This document shows, in pieces, positions 55,005 through 63,810 of a stretch of DNA of 64,000 nucleotides. Source of the stretch: Chromobacterium subtsugae (GTDB lineage Bacteria > Pseudomonadota > Gammaproteobacteria > Burkholderiales > Chromobacteriaceae); the NCBI RefSeq assembly GCF_001676875.1, contig NZ_JYKA01000003.1:310001-374000 (forward strand). Direction: 5' to 3'. The notes beneath the pieces were generated by a model that saw only the letters and a list, made by a program, of their open reading frames with translations, searched no databases and had not been told where the DNA came from. Position 1 is the stretch's first letter. Every line of letters begins with the position of its first letter. A program made the translations under genes and the position numbers.

Positions 55005-56105
55005 ATGAAACCGGTCGATAGCCTGCAGGGCTTGTCCGAACACCTGTCCGTCCACGGCCTGAGCCGCCGCTTCGGCGGCTTCGCCGCGCTGGACGCGGTG
55101 TCCCTGTCCATACGCAAGGGCGAGTTCGTCTGCCTGCTGGGGCCGTCCGGCTGCGGCAAGACCACGCTGCTCAGATTGATCGCCGGCCTGGACGCGCCCG
55201 ACGACGGCCGCATTCTGCTGTCCGGCCGCGACATCACCGATGCCGCGCCGGCCAAGCGCGATTACGGCATCGTGTTCCAGAGCTACGCGCTGTTTCCCAA
55301 TCTGACCGTCGCCGACAATATCGCCTACGGCCTGACCCCGCGGCGCGACAAGGCGCGGCATGAACCGCGGGTGCGCGAGCTGCTGGATGTGGTCGGTCTG
55401 CCGGGCGCTGAGCGCAAATATCCGTCGCAGCTGTCCGGCGGCCAGCAGCAGCGGGTGGCGCTGGCGCGGGCGCTGGCCACCGCGCCGGGCCTGCTGCTGC
55501 TGGACGAGCCCTTGTCGGCGCTGGACGCGCGGGTGCGCGAGCGGCTGCGCGACGAATTGAAAAGTCTGCAGAAGCGGCTGGGCGTCACCACGCTGATGGT
55601 GACGCATGATCAGGAAGAGGCGCTGGCCATCGCCGACCGGGTGGTGGTGATGAACGCCGGCCGCGTCGAGCAGGTGGGCACGCCGGCGCAAATCTACCGC
55701 CAGCCGGCCAGCCGTTTCGTCGCCCAGTTCGTCGGCGCGGCCAACTGGCTGCCGGCGCAGCGCCAGGGCAGCCGCGAGGCCAGGGTGGGCGCATGCGCGC
55801 TGCGGCTGGAGACGCCATTGCCGGAAGGCGGGCCGCTGACCCTGTTTCTGCGGCCGGAGGACATCCTCGTCAAGGACCGCTGGGAGCCGCGGCCCAATAC
55901 CCTGCTGGCGCGGGTGGAGGATGTCAGCTTCGGCGGCGCGATGACCCGCGTCCGGCTGCGCCCGGAGGGCATGCCGGGTCAGACGCTGCTCGCCGAGCTG
56001 TGCCCTTCCATGCTGCGGCGCCAGCCGCTGGCGCCGGGCGAGATCGTGCCGGTGGAGCTGCCGGCCGCGCTGCTGCGCGCCTATGCCGGGGAGGCCGCAT
56101 GCTGA
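55005..56105 (+). CDS. phnT: 2-Aminoethylphosphonate ABC transporter ATPase
   Basis: 366 residues from MKPVDSLQG, with GGAG six bases upstream. Walker [13 protein letters not shown], signature LSGGQQQRVALARALA, Walker B LLLLDEPLSALDARV, H-loop VTHDQEEA, and a TOBE-like C-terminus (about 285-360) with LFLRPEDILV. Belongs to the phnS-phnT-phnUV import operon. Confidence 0.9.
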   Translation: MKPVDSLQGLSEHLSVHGLSRRFGGFAALDAVSLSIRKGEFVCLLGPSGCGKTTLLRLIAGLDAPDDGRILLSGRDITDAAPAKRDYGIVFQSYALFPNLTVADNIAYGLTPRRDKARHEPRVRELLDVVGLPGAERKYPSQLSGGQQQRVALARALATAPGLLLLDEPLSALDARVRERLRDELKSLQKRLGVTTLMVTHDQEEALAIADRVVVMNAGRVEQVGTPAQIYRQPASRFVAQFVGAANWLPAQRQGSREARVGACALRLETPLPEGGPLTLFLRPEDILVKDRWEPRPNTLLARVEDVSFGGAMTRVRLRPEGMPGQTLLAELCPSMLRRQPLAPGEIVPVELPAALLRAYAGEAAC

Positions 56106-57802
56106 GCCTGGCGCTGCGATCGGTCCGCCTGGCCGCTGGCCGCGCCGACGGCGAAAAACTGGCGGCGGCTGCGCTGGTGTGGACGCTGGCGGCGTTGCTG
56201 GCGTTGGCGCTGGGTTTGCCGCTGCTGTTCATCCTGGGCAAGGCCTTCGTCACCGTGGATGGCGTCTTCGCCGGCCTGGCCAACTTCGCCCAGGTGCTGG
56301 ACTCTCCCGGCCTGATGCGCGCCGCCTGGCATAGCCTGCTGCTGGCGCTGACGGTGAGCGCGCTGACCTTGCCGCCGGCCTTCGCCTTCGGCTGGTGCCT
56401 GAGCCGCAGCCGGGCCTGGGGGCGCGGTCTGTTCCGCCAGATCGCGCTGGCGCCGCTGCTGGCGCCGTCGTTGATGCCGGCCATTTCGCTGGTATACCTG
56501 TTCGGCAACCAGGGCTTGCTCAAGGGTTGGCTGGGCGGCGCCGGCATCTACGGTTTTTGGGGCGTGGCGCTGGGCGAGGTGTTCTACACCTTTCCCTACG
56601 CGCTGATGATCATCGCCACCGCGCTGGCCGCGGCGGACGCGCGGCTGTACGAGGCGGCTAGGACGCTGGGCGCCGGGCCGTGGCGGCAGTTCTTCACCAT
56701 TACCCTGCCCGGCGCGCGCTATGGCCTGGTATCGGCGGCGCTGGTGGTGTTCACGCTGGTGGTCACCGATTTCGGCGTGCCCAAGGTGGTGGGCGGCGAC
56801 TACAACGTGCTGGCGGTGGAGGCGTTCAAGCAAGTGGTCGGCCAGCAGAACTTCCCGCGCGGCGCGGTGGTGGGGCTGATGCTGCTGCTGCCGGCAGTGT
56901 TGTCCTTCTTCATCGAGCGCGCGCTGGCGCGGCGGCAACAGGCGGCGCTGACCGCGCGGGCGGTGCTGCTCGTTCCCGCGCCCTCGCTGCCCAGGGATGC
57001 CGCGGCGACGGCGCTGCTGGCCGTGGTGTCGGCGTTTTTGCTGGCCTTGCTGGGCGTGGGGGTGGCGGCGTCTTTTCTCAAATACTGGCCGTACGATTTG
57101 TCGTTCACGCTGGCGCATTACCGTTTCGACCATGTCGACGGCGGCGGCTGGGACGCCTATTTCAACAGCCTGAAGCTGGGCGGCGCGGTGGCGCTGCTGG
57201 GCAGCGCGCTGGTGTTTCTGGGTGCCTACGTCTGCGAGAAACAGCAGGCGGCGCCGCTGGGCCGCGGCCTGCTGCGCTTCTTCGCCATGCTGCCGATGGC
57301 GGTGCCAGGCCTGGTGCTGGGCCTGGGTTACGTATTCTTTTTCAACCATCCGGCCAACCCGCTGAACGCGCTGTACGGCGGCATGGCGCTGATGGCGGTT
57401 TGCACCATCGCCCACTTCTACACCACCGCGCATCTCACCGTCGCCACCGCGCTGAAGCAGCTGGACGGCGAATTCGAAGCGGTGGCGGCCTCGCTCAAGG
57501 TGCCGTTCTGGACCACCTTGCGGCGGGTCACGCTGCCGGTGGCGCTGCCGGCGCTGCTGGACGTGGCGCGTTTCCTGTTCGTATCGGCGATGACCACGCT
57601 GTCGGCGCTGGTGTTCATCATCAGTCCGGAAAACAGCCTGGCGGCGGTATCCATCATCACCATGGACGACGCCGGCGACACCGCGGCTGCGGCGGCGATG
57701 GCCACCTTGATCGTGCTGACCTCCGGCAGCGTGTCGCTGTTGTCGCTGGGGCTGGAAAAGGCGTTGGCCAGACGCAGCCGGCGCTGGCGCGAGCCGGGTT
57801 GA
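56099..57802 (+). CDS. 2-Aminoethylphosphonate ABC transporter permease (two permease domains fused)
   Basis: 567 residues from MLSLALRSVRLAAGR, overlapping the phnT stop. About twelve hydrophobic segments make two consecutive permease domains, each with an EAA loop: YEAARTLGAGPWRQFFTITLPGARYG in the first half and FEAVAASLKVPFWTTLRRVTLPVALPAL in the second. This is the fused PhnU-type permease of the second known 2-AEP transporter family. Genes flank it tightly on the left; a 135-base gap follows. Confidence 0.9.
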   Translation: MLSLALRSVRLAAGRADGEKLAAAALVWTLAALLALALGLPLLFILGKAFVTVDGVFAGLANFAQVLDSPGLMRAAWHSLLLALTVSALTLPPAFAFGWCLSRSRAWGRGLFRQIALAPLLAPSLMPAISLVYLFGNQGLLKGWLGGAGIYGFWGVALGEVFYTFPYALMIIATALAAADARLYEAARTLGAGPWRQFFTITLPGARYGLVSAALVVFTLVVTDFGVPKVVGGDYNVLAVEAFKQVVGQQNFPRGAVVGLMLLLPAVLSFFIERALARRQQAALTARAVLLVPAPSLPRDAAATALLAVVSAFLLALLGVGVAASFLKYWPYDLSFTLAHYRFDHVDGGGWDAYFNSLKLGGAVALLGSALVFLGAYVCEKQQAAPLGRGLLRFFAMLPMAVPGLVLGLGYVFFFNHPANPLNALYGGMALMAVCTIAHFYTTAHLTVATALKQLDGEFEAVAASLKVPFWTTLRRVTLPVALPALLDVARFLFVSAMTTLSALVFIISPENSLAAVSIITMDDAGDTAAAAAMATLIVLTSGSVSLLSLGLEKALARRSRRWREPG

Positions 57803-57937
57803 GGCGGCGGCGGGCTTGCCAGATTGGCATGACGGGCTATATCTCAATCTGGATCGTCAATTCTTTCGGCATTGCCGATCGGAATTGCGGCGGGCCGCGC
57901 CCGCCGCCCGTCATTTCCGTCCAGCCGGGGAGGTGCC

Positions 57938-58813
57938 ATGACCCGCCCGCTTTCTTGCCTTGTCCGCGCCGCCGCGCTGGCCCTGCCGCTGGCGCTTGCC
58001 GCCTGCGCCAGCCTGGACAGCGCCAAGTTCGCCGCGCTGAGCGAGGCGGCGCGCCAGATGGACGACGGCGCCGCGTCCAGCTTCGCCGCGCTGGAGCAAT
58101 CGGCCCGCGACAGCGCGGTGCTGACCGCGCCCGATCGCAAGGTCGGCCTGCAAGGCTTTCCGCTGCTGAATGCCCAGGGGCAGCCGTATGACCTGTCCGG
58201 CCAACTGGACAAAGTGAAGGCGTCGCTGGACCTGCTGGCCTGCTATTCGGCGGCGTTGGCGCAGCTGGCCGCCGCCGGCAACCCCGCCGACATCGACAAA
58301 TCGTCGCAGGACCTGGCGGCCAGCCTGCGACAGTTGCAGGGCAGCGGCCTGAGCGGGGCGGCGGCCAATGGATTGGCGACCGCGATCGACGCCTTCGGCC
58401 AGGCCAAGCTCGCGTCGCAGCGCAAGGACAGTCTGCGCGCGGTGATGGACCGGGCGCAGCCGGGGCTGGAGGCGCTGGCGCAGGAAATGGGCCGCGTGCA
58501 GCAGGATTTGCAGCTGTATCTGACCGACATCAGCCTGCGCTACCTAAGCTTTGTCGACCGCGACGGTTTCCGGCCGGCCTTTGGCAGCTGGGCCCGCTAT
58601 CAGGGCGATCTGCAGGTGGCGGCGCAGCTGGCCGATTTCGACCGCCAGCACCGGGCGCTGGACCTGATAGGCAAGGAGTCGCAGGCTTTTCCCATCCTGC
58701 ACCGGCAACTGCGGCAAAGCCTGGATGATCCGGGCGCGCGGCAGGACCGGCTGCGCGAATTCGTCGACGAAGCCAAGCGGCTGCGCAGCCTGTACCGGTC
58801 GCTGCCCGGTTAG
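57938..58813 (+). CDS. Predicted lipoprotein, helical, unknown function
   Basis: 291 residues from MTRPLSCLVRAAALALPLALAAC, with lipobox LAAC (Cys23) and GGGGAGG upstream. The mature protein is almost wholly alpha-helical and rich in Ala, Gln, Leu and Ser, likely a long coiled coil in the periplasm. No family recognised. The 108-residue gene follows by 18 bases, suggesting a pair. Confidence 0.7.
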   Translation: MTRPLSCLVRAAALALPLALAACASLDSAKFAALSEAARQMDDGAASSFAALEQSARDSAVLTAPDRKVGLQGFPLLNAQGQPYDLSGQLDKVKASLDLLACYSAALAQLAAAGNPADIDKSSQDLAASLRQLQGSGLSGAAANGLATAIDAFGQAKLASQRKDSLRAVMDRAQPGLEALAQEMGRVQQDLQLYLTDISLRYLSFVDRDGFRPAFGSWARYQGDLQVAAQLADFDRQHRALDLIGKESQAFPILHRQLRQSLDDPGARQDRLREFVDEAKRLRSLYRSLPG

Positions 58814-58831
58814 TAAACCAAGGAGCGAGCG

Positions 58832-59158
58832 ATGAATAATCATGATCTGGCCGAGCGGCTCACCGGGCTGGCTTCCCGGTTCAACAACCTGATGATCGCC
58901 ACCACCGGCGACATCAGCCGGCAATGCGGCGATCTGCAGGCGACGCTGGCGGGCCAGTCTATGGCCGCCATCTCCCGCGATCTGGACGCCGCCGCCGCAC
59001 AGTACGCCGACGCGGTGGCCGCGCTGCAGGACGCGACGCAAGCGGCGGACAGCGCGGCGCAGCAATTGCAGCAGACCAGCAATTCCATCGCGTTTGTGGC
59101 CAAGGCGATACAGCTGGCGGGCAAGGCGTCGGGCCTGGCGGCGCCATTGTTGGCCTGA
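58832..59158 (+). CDS. Small helical protein, unknown function
   Basis: 108 residues with GGAG before the start. Nearly all helix: heptad-like spacing of Ala and Leu (AAAQYADAVAALQDATQAADSAAQQLQQ) and a hydrophobic C-terminal end (AFVAKAIQLAGKASGLAAPLLA) that could sit on a membrane. No signal peptide. Close behind the lipoprotein gene and likely its partner. Function unknown. Confidence 0.65.
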   Translation: MNNHDLAERLTGLASRFNNLMIATTGDISRQCGDLQATLAGQSMAAISRDLDAAAAQYADAVAALQDATQAADSAAQQLQQTSNSIAFVAKAIQLAGKASGLAAPLLA

Positions 59159-59405
59159 GAAAGGGCCTCGCCGTCCGAGAAAAGCGCGCGCGCGGCGCTT
59201 ATGTGGTCCGTCTGCCACCGGCGCCGGCGCCCCTTGCCGCGCGCAAGTTCTTTAACAAGCTTTTCCTTCCTTTACTAAAGCGCGGCGGCTGTCCGATATT
59301 GAGGGAAAGCCGGTGGAAAATCTGACGGCCGAGCAGTGGTAACCGGTATAGCCAGCATCTTCTCCAGATCATGCAGCAAGGGGGCGGCCCAAGGGCCGAC
59401 TGATC
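59159..59405. other. Intergenic stretch before the class A PBP gene
   Basis: About 245 bases. Contains no gene I can support; a run GCGCGCGCGC near 59186 and a small GGCGGCCCAAGGGCCGAC fold near 59386 are the only visible structures. Confidence 0.35.
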
Positions 59406-62400
59406 ATGATAGATACTTCGGAAGCCAAACTCGGATTGGGAAAAGGCAAGCCGTCTTCTTCTGCATGGTGGGCGCTGTTCGGGCTGTTCATCGCATTGTG
59501 CGGCCTGGCGGTGTCGCTGTTCCTCAACGAGGTTCATACCTCGCGGTTCCAGGCGATGTTTTTCAGCCGCGCCGCCCGCCATGCCACCTTCCAGGTCGAA
59601 CCTGGCCGCAGCAAGGACATGCGCTTTCCCGAGCGCGGCGGCCCTTACGACCTGCGCATGGGCTATTCCGACCTGCCGCGCTACCTGGATCGCTTGCAAA
59701 ACCGCGGCTTCGCCATTATCGGCCAGGCTCGCCAGTCGCCGGACATGATACGGCTGGTGGACAGCGGCGTGACCGGGCCCTTGCTGCCGCTGGGGCTGTT
59801 CCCGCCGTATCGGGAAAAGGACCAGTCCGGCTTGCTGGTTTACGACGGCTATGGCCGCGCTATCTACCAGTCGCTCTATCCGCAGCGGGTGTACCGCGAT
59901 TTCGATGCGCTGCCGCGCCTCTTGGTTTCCGGGCTGCTGTACATCGAAAACCATTCGTTGCTGGACGACAGCAATCCGCAGCAGAACCCGGCGGTGGAGT
60001 GGTCGCGCTTCGGCAAGGCGCTGGCGGACGAGGGCCTGCACCTGCTGCGGCCCGGCTACCATTCGGCCGGCGCCAGCACCCTGGCCACCCAGATCGAGAA
60101 ATTCCGCCACTCGCCCGGCGGCCGCACCGGCACCCCCAAAGAGAAGCTGCGCCAGATGCTGTCCGCCTCGGTGCGGGCCTATCATGGCGGCGAGGATACC
60201 AGCGCCGTGCGCCGCCAGCTGGTGGTGGAGTACCTGAACACGGTGCCGCTGGCAGCGCGCGCCGGCTTCGGCGAAATCTCCGGCATCGGCGACGGCATGT
60301 GGGCCTGGTACGGCCGCTCGTTCGACGAGGTGAACCGCACGCTGGCCAGCGACGCGCCGCTGTCGGTGGGCGAGCAGGCCACCGTGTTCAAGGAGGCGTT
60401 CAGCCTGATGATCTCGCAGCGCAGCCCGTCCTACTTCCTCAACGGCGACATGAAGGTGCTGGAGGCGCTGACGGACTCCTACCTGCGGCTGATGGCGCGC
60501 GACAAGGTGATCACGCCGGAACTGCGCGACGCCGCCTTGCGGGTGTCGCTGCGGCAGCAGCGGGAAAAGGCCAGCTTCGTCAGCAAGTCGCTGGTGGAGC
60601 GCAAGGGCGCCAACGCGGTGCGGGTGAAGCTGGCCGGCATGCTGGGCATGCCGCGCATGTACGATCTGGACCACCTGGACCTGACGGTCAACAGCACGCT
60701 GGATTCGCAATTGCAGCAGGAGGTGACCGACAAGCTGCTGAAGCTGCGCGACCCGGATTACGCCAAATCGGTGGGGCTGGGCGACAAATTCCTGCTGCAG
60801 CAAGGCTCGCCCGGCGGCGTCACCTACAGCTTCACGCTGATTGAGCGCACGCCGGTCGGCAACCAGGTCAGGGTGCAGGCCGACAATTTCGACCAGCCCT
60901 TCGACATCAACGAAGGCACCAAGCTGGATCTGGGCTCCACCGCCAAGCTGCGCACCCTGGTCACCTATCTGGAAGTCATCGCCGATCTGCACCGGCAGTA
61001 CGCGGGCCTGGACAAGGCGGAGCTGGCCGCCATCCGGCCGACCGAGCATGAGTCGGTGCTGCGGCGCTGGGCGATAGACTACCTGAAGCAAAACGACGAC
61101 CGCAGCCTGTCGGCGATGCTGGCGGCGTCGATGGAGCGCAAGTACAGCGCCAACCCGGGCGAAAGCTTCTTCACCGGCGGCGGCCGCCATACCTTCGAAA
61201 ACTTCGAGAAGAGCGACAACAGCCGCATCCTGACGCTGCGGGAAGCGACCCAGCACTCGGTCAACCTGGTGTACATCCGGCTGATGCGCGACGTCGCCCA
61301 CTACTACATGTACCCGGCTGGCTATGACCGCGAGGTGATGGGCGACAAAGACGACCCGCGCCGGCTCGCCTATCTGCAGCGCTTCGCCGACCGCGAGGGG
61401 AAAACCTTCATGGCCGGCTTCTACCGCAAATACCACGGCAAGAGCGCCAGCGAGATCGACGCCGCCCTGGTTGAAAAGGCGCGCCGCAGCGCCAAGCGGC
61501 TGGCGGTGATCTTCCGCAGCGTGCATCCAACCGAGGGCCAGGCTGCAATGGCGGCCTTCATCGCCCGCTACCAGACGCCGCCGTCCAAGATGGACCCCAA
61601 AAACCTGGCCAAGCTGTACGACGAACTGGGGCCGGATCGCTTCAACCTGGCCGACCGCGGTTATCTGGCCGGCGTCCATCCGCTGGAATTGTGGATGGTG
61701 GCTTATCTGCATGCCCATCCCAAAGCGGGGTGGTCGGACATGGTGCAGGCCAGCGCAGCGCAGCGCCAGGAAGTCTACCAATGGCTGTTCAACAGCAAGC
61801 ACAAGGGCGGCCAGGACAACCGCATCCGCCAGATCCAGGAGATCGACGCTTTCCGCCAGATCCACGCGGCCTGGAAGCGCATGGGTTATCCGTTCGATTC
61901 CTTGGTGCCGTCCTACGCCACCGCGCTGGGCGCGTCGGCCGACCGGCCGGCGGCGCTGGCCGAGCTGATGGGCATCATTTCCAACGACGGAGTGCGGCTG
62001 CCGACTGTTTACATCGACAAACTGCATTTCGCTTCCGCCACGCCGTACGACACCACGCTTGCGCAGGCGCCGGCGCGCGGTGTGCGGGTGCTGCCGCCGG
62101 AAATCCCGCAACTGGTGCGCCAGGTGCTGTCCGAGGTGGTGGACAAGGGCACCGCCCACCGCGCCGCCGGCGCGTTCGACCGCAAGGGCGAGCACGTGCT
62201 GATAGGCGGCAAGACCGGCACCGGCGACAACCGTTTCAAGACCTTCTCCCGCGGCGGCGGCCTCACCTCCGCGCGGGTGGTCAGCCGTTCCGGCGCCTTC
62301 GTGTTCTACATCGGCGACCACTACTTCGGCACCATCATCGCCTATGTGGCCGGCCCCAAGGCGGCCGACTACAAATTCACCAGCGCCTTGCCGGTGCAGG

Positions 62401-62639
62401 TGCTGAAGGTGCTGGCGCCCACGCTGGCGCCGCGGCTGGATCTGACGCCGCGCGGCACCAGCCAGGGCGCCGACAGCGTGGCGGAAGGCACCCCGGACTT
62501 GGGCTTGCCGCCGGGCACTCCGTTATGCCTGGTGCCCAGCCTGGGCGGCATGTGCCAGTTGCTGAAGCAGCCGCAGATGGATGCGCTGCCGCAACGGCGG
62601 CGCGAGGCGGACTGGCGGGCGGACGGCCGGGAAGGTTAG
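59406..62639 (+). CDS. Divergent class A penicillin-binding protein (GT51-transpeptidase)
   Basis: 1077 residues, one N-terminal membrane helix (about 22-42). GT51 part: IENHSLLDDSNPQQN with Glu181, GASTLATQIEKF, and KEKLRQMLSAS where the usual second catalytic Glu is Gln250, then LVVEYLNTVPL. Transpeptidase part: Ser511-T-A-Lys514, SVN at 618-620, and KTGTG at 936. About 420 residues lie between SxxK and KTG, far more than normal, because of a helical insertion around 640-820. Probably peptidoglycan synthesis, but the altered Glu and large insert set it apart from PBP1a/1b. Confidence 0.85.
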   Translation: MIDTSEAKLGLGKGKPSSSAWWALFGLFIALCGLAVSLFLNEVHTSRFQAMFFSRAARHATFQVEPGRSKDMRFPERGGPYDLRMGYSDLPRYLDRLQNRGFAIIGQARQSPDMIRLVDSGVTGPLLPLGLFPPYREKDQSGLLVYDGYGRAIYQSLYPQRVYRDFDALPRLLVSGLLYIENHSLLDDSNPQQNPAVEWSRFGKALADEGLHLLRPGYHSAGASTLATQIEKFRHSPGGRTGTPKEKLRQMLSASVRAYHGGEDTSAVRRQLVVEYLNTVPLAARAGFGEISGIGDGMWAWYGRSFDEVNRTLASDAPLSVGEQATVFKEAFSLMISQRSPSYFLNGDMKVLEALTDSYLRLMARDKVITPELRDAALRVSLRQQREKASFVSKSLVERKGANAVRVKLAGMLGMPRMYDLDHLDLTVNSTLDSQLQQEVTDKLLKLRDPDYAKSVGLGDKFLLQQGSPGGVTYSFTLIERTPVGNQVRVQADNFDQPFDINEGTKLDLGSTAKLRTLVTYLEVIADLHRQYAGLDKAELAAIRPTEHESVLRRWAIDYLKQNDDRSLSAMLAASMERKYSANPGESFFTGGGRHTFENFEKSDNSRILTLREATQHSVNLVYIRLMRDVAHYYMYPAGYDREVMGDKDDPRRLAYLQRFADREGKTFMAGFYRKYHGKSASEIDAALVEKARRSAKRLAVIFRSVHPTEGQAAMAAFIARYQTPPSKMDPKNLAKLYDELGPDRFNLADRGYLAGVHPLELWMVAYLHAHPKAGWSDMVQASAAQRQEVYQWLFNSKHKGGQDNRIRQIQEIDAFRQIHAAWKRMGYPFDSLVPSYATALGASADRPAALAELMGIISNDGVRLPTVYIDKLHFASATPYDTTLAQAPARGVRVLPPEIPQLVRQVLSEVVDKGTAHRAAGAFDRKGEHVLIGGKTGTGDNRFKTFSRGGGLTSARVVSRSGAFVFYIGDHYFGTIIAYVAGPKAADYKFTSALPVQVLKVLAPTLAPRLDLTPRGTSQGADSVAEGTPDLGLPPGTPLCLVPSLGGMCQLLKQPQMDALPQRRREADWRADGREG

Positions 62640-62734
62640 GGCGGAAGAGGGTGGCAAAGCCCCGCGCGGCATGGCCGGCGCGGGGCTTGGTGTTCGTGGC
62701 GCGGGCGAAGGGCGCTTTCCGCCGCCGCGCTGGC

Positions 62735-63523
62735 TTATTCCGCTCCGCTGCCATGGCCCAGCTCTTGCCGATACTGGCGCGGCGTCAGACCAGTCAAGGC
62801 TTTGAACTGGCGGCTGAAGGCGCTGTGGTCGGTATAGCCGCAGCTCAGGGCCACTTCGGTGATGGCCATGTCCTCATGCAGCAGCCGGTGCGCATGTTCC
62901 AGCCTGGCTTTGAGTATCATTTGCCGCGGCGACAGGTGGAACACTTTCTTGCAGTAGCGCTCCAGCTGGGCGATGGACAAGCCGGCGATGGCGGTGAGCT
63001 CCGCCATTGAAATCGGCTGGCTGAAATGGCGGCGGATGAATTCGTCCACCGCCGCCAGGCGCGTATAAGCCGGGTGCGTCTTGCTGGCCGACTGCAAATC
63101 CAGCGAGATGCCGATCAGCCCGATGATTTCTTCCTGCCGGTTGTACAAGGGCCACTTGTAGGTCAGACACCAGCCTGGCTCCCGGCTTTTGAACAGATGC
63201 AGTTCCAGCTGGCTTTCCAGCACCTGGCCGTCCTGCAGCACCTTGATATCCTGCGCCGTGTAGACCTGCCCCAGCTGGATGGGAAACACTTCGGCGCTGG
63301 TTTTTCCCAGCAGCGGCGGCAAATCCTTCAAGCCGCAGCGCTGCGCCAGCGTTTGGTTGGCGCAGAGATAACGCGCCTGCCTGTCCTTGATGAAGATGGC
63401 CGCGTTGGGGATCAGGTCCAGCACCGGCATCAGCGGGGCGATGCCCGCCAGCAAGTCGTCCATCGTCGCCGGGCGGATTTCGTCTCGCCAGCGGGCGATT
63501 TTTTCCACGGTTTCGTTCGTCAC
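62735..63523 (-). CDS. PAS-AraC transcriptional regulator
   Basis: 262 residues from a GTG with GGGGGAG just upstream; longer frames are open but unlikely. A PAS domain (about 25-130: LDLIPNAAIFIKDRQARYLCANQTLAQRCG, GLIGISLDLQS) precedes an AraC HTH pair (about 160-255) with ISMAELTAIAGLSIAQLERYCKKVFHLSP and ITEVALSCGYTDHSAFSRQFKALTGLTP. Divergent from the hydroxyproline epimerase gene and likely its regulator. Confidence 0.85.
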   Translation of the reverse strand: MTNETVEKIARWRDEIRPATMDDLLAGIAPLMPVLDLIPNAAIFIKDRQARYLCANQTLAQRCGLKDLPPLLGKTSAEVFPIQLGQVYTAQDIKVLQDGQVLESQLELHLFKSREPGWCLTYKWPLYNRQEEIIGLIGISLDLQSASKTHPAYTRLAAVDEFIRRHFSQPISMAELTAIAGLSIAQLERYCKKVFHLSPRQMILKARLEHAHRLLHEDMAITEVALSCGYTDHSAFSRQFKALTGLTPRQYRQELGHGSGAE

Positions 63524-63628
63524 TCCCCCCACCTTTCTAGGCGAGCTTAGCCGTTGGCATCCATCGCCACCTCGCCATCCCGAATGCTCTGCCGCCCGGT
63601 CAAGCATCAAGCCTATCCCATTCTGCAG

Positions 63629-63646
63629 GTTCGCTGAAACGCGAAC
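63629..63646. promoter_or_regulatory. Candidate operator in the araC-epimerase divergent gap
   Basis: GTTCGC-TGAAAC-GCGAAC, a perfect six-base inverted repeat with six-base spacer, about midway between the two divergent starts. No other long repeat is evident in the 290-base gap, which is otherwise unremarkable. Confidence 0.45.
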
Positions 63647-63810
63647 TATGCCGATTTCGTCATTGCTGCTGATGATAGCCATCAAGATTGTCGGCGACAA
63701 CGCGGCCATGCTAGCAGGGTGGAAGCGAATGCCGGCTAGGCGCAGAGATTCAATGGAATCAAAGGCCTGCGAGACGATGGCGGGGCGGCCGGACTGAATG
63801 GAGCTGGAGA

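Noticed and set aside
59199-62321. A 1040-codon open frame antisense to the PBP gene
   Set aside because: Composition is His/Gln/Arg-rich and mirrors the GC-biased codons of the real gene; no motifs and no start context.
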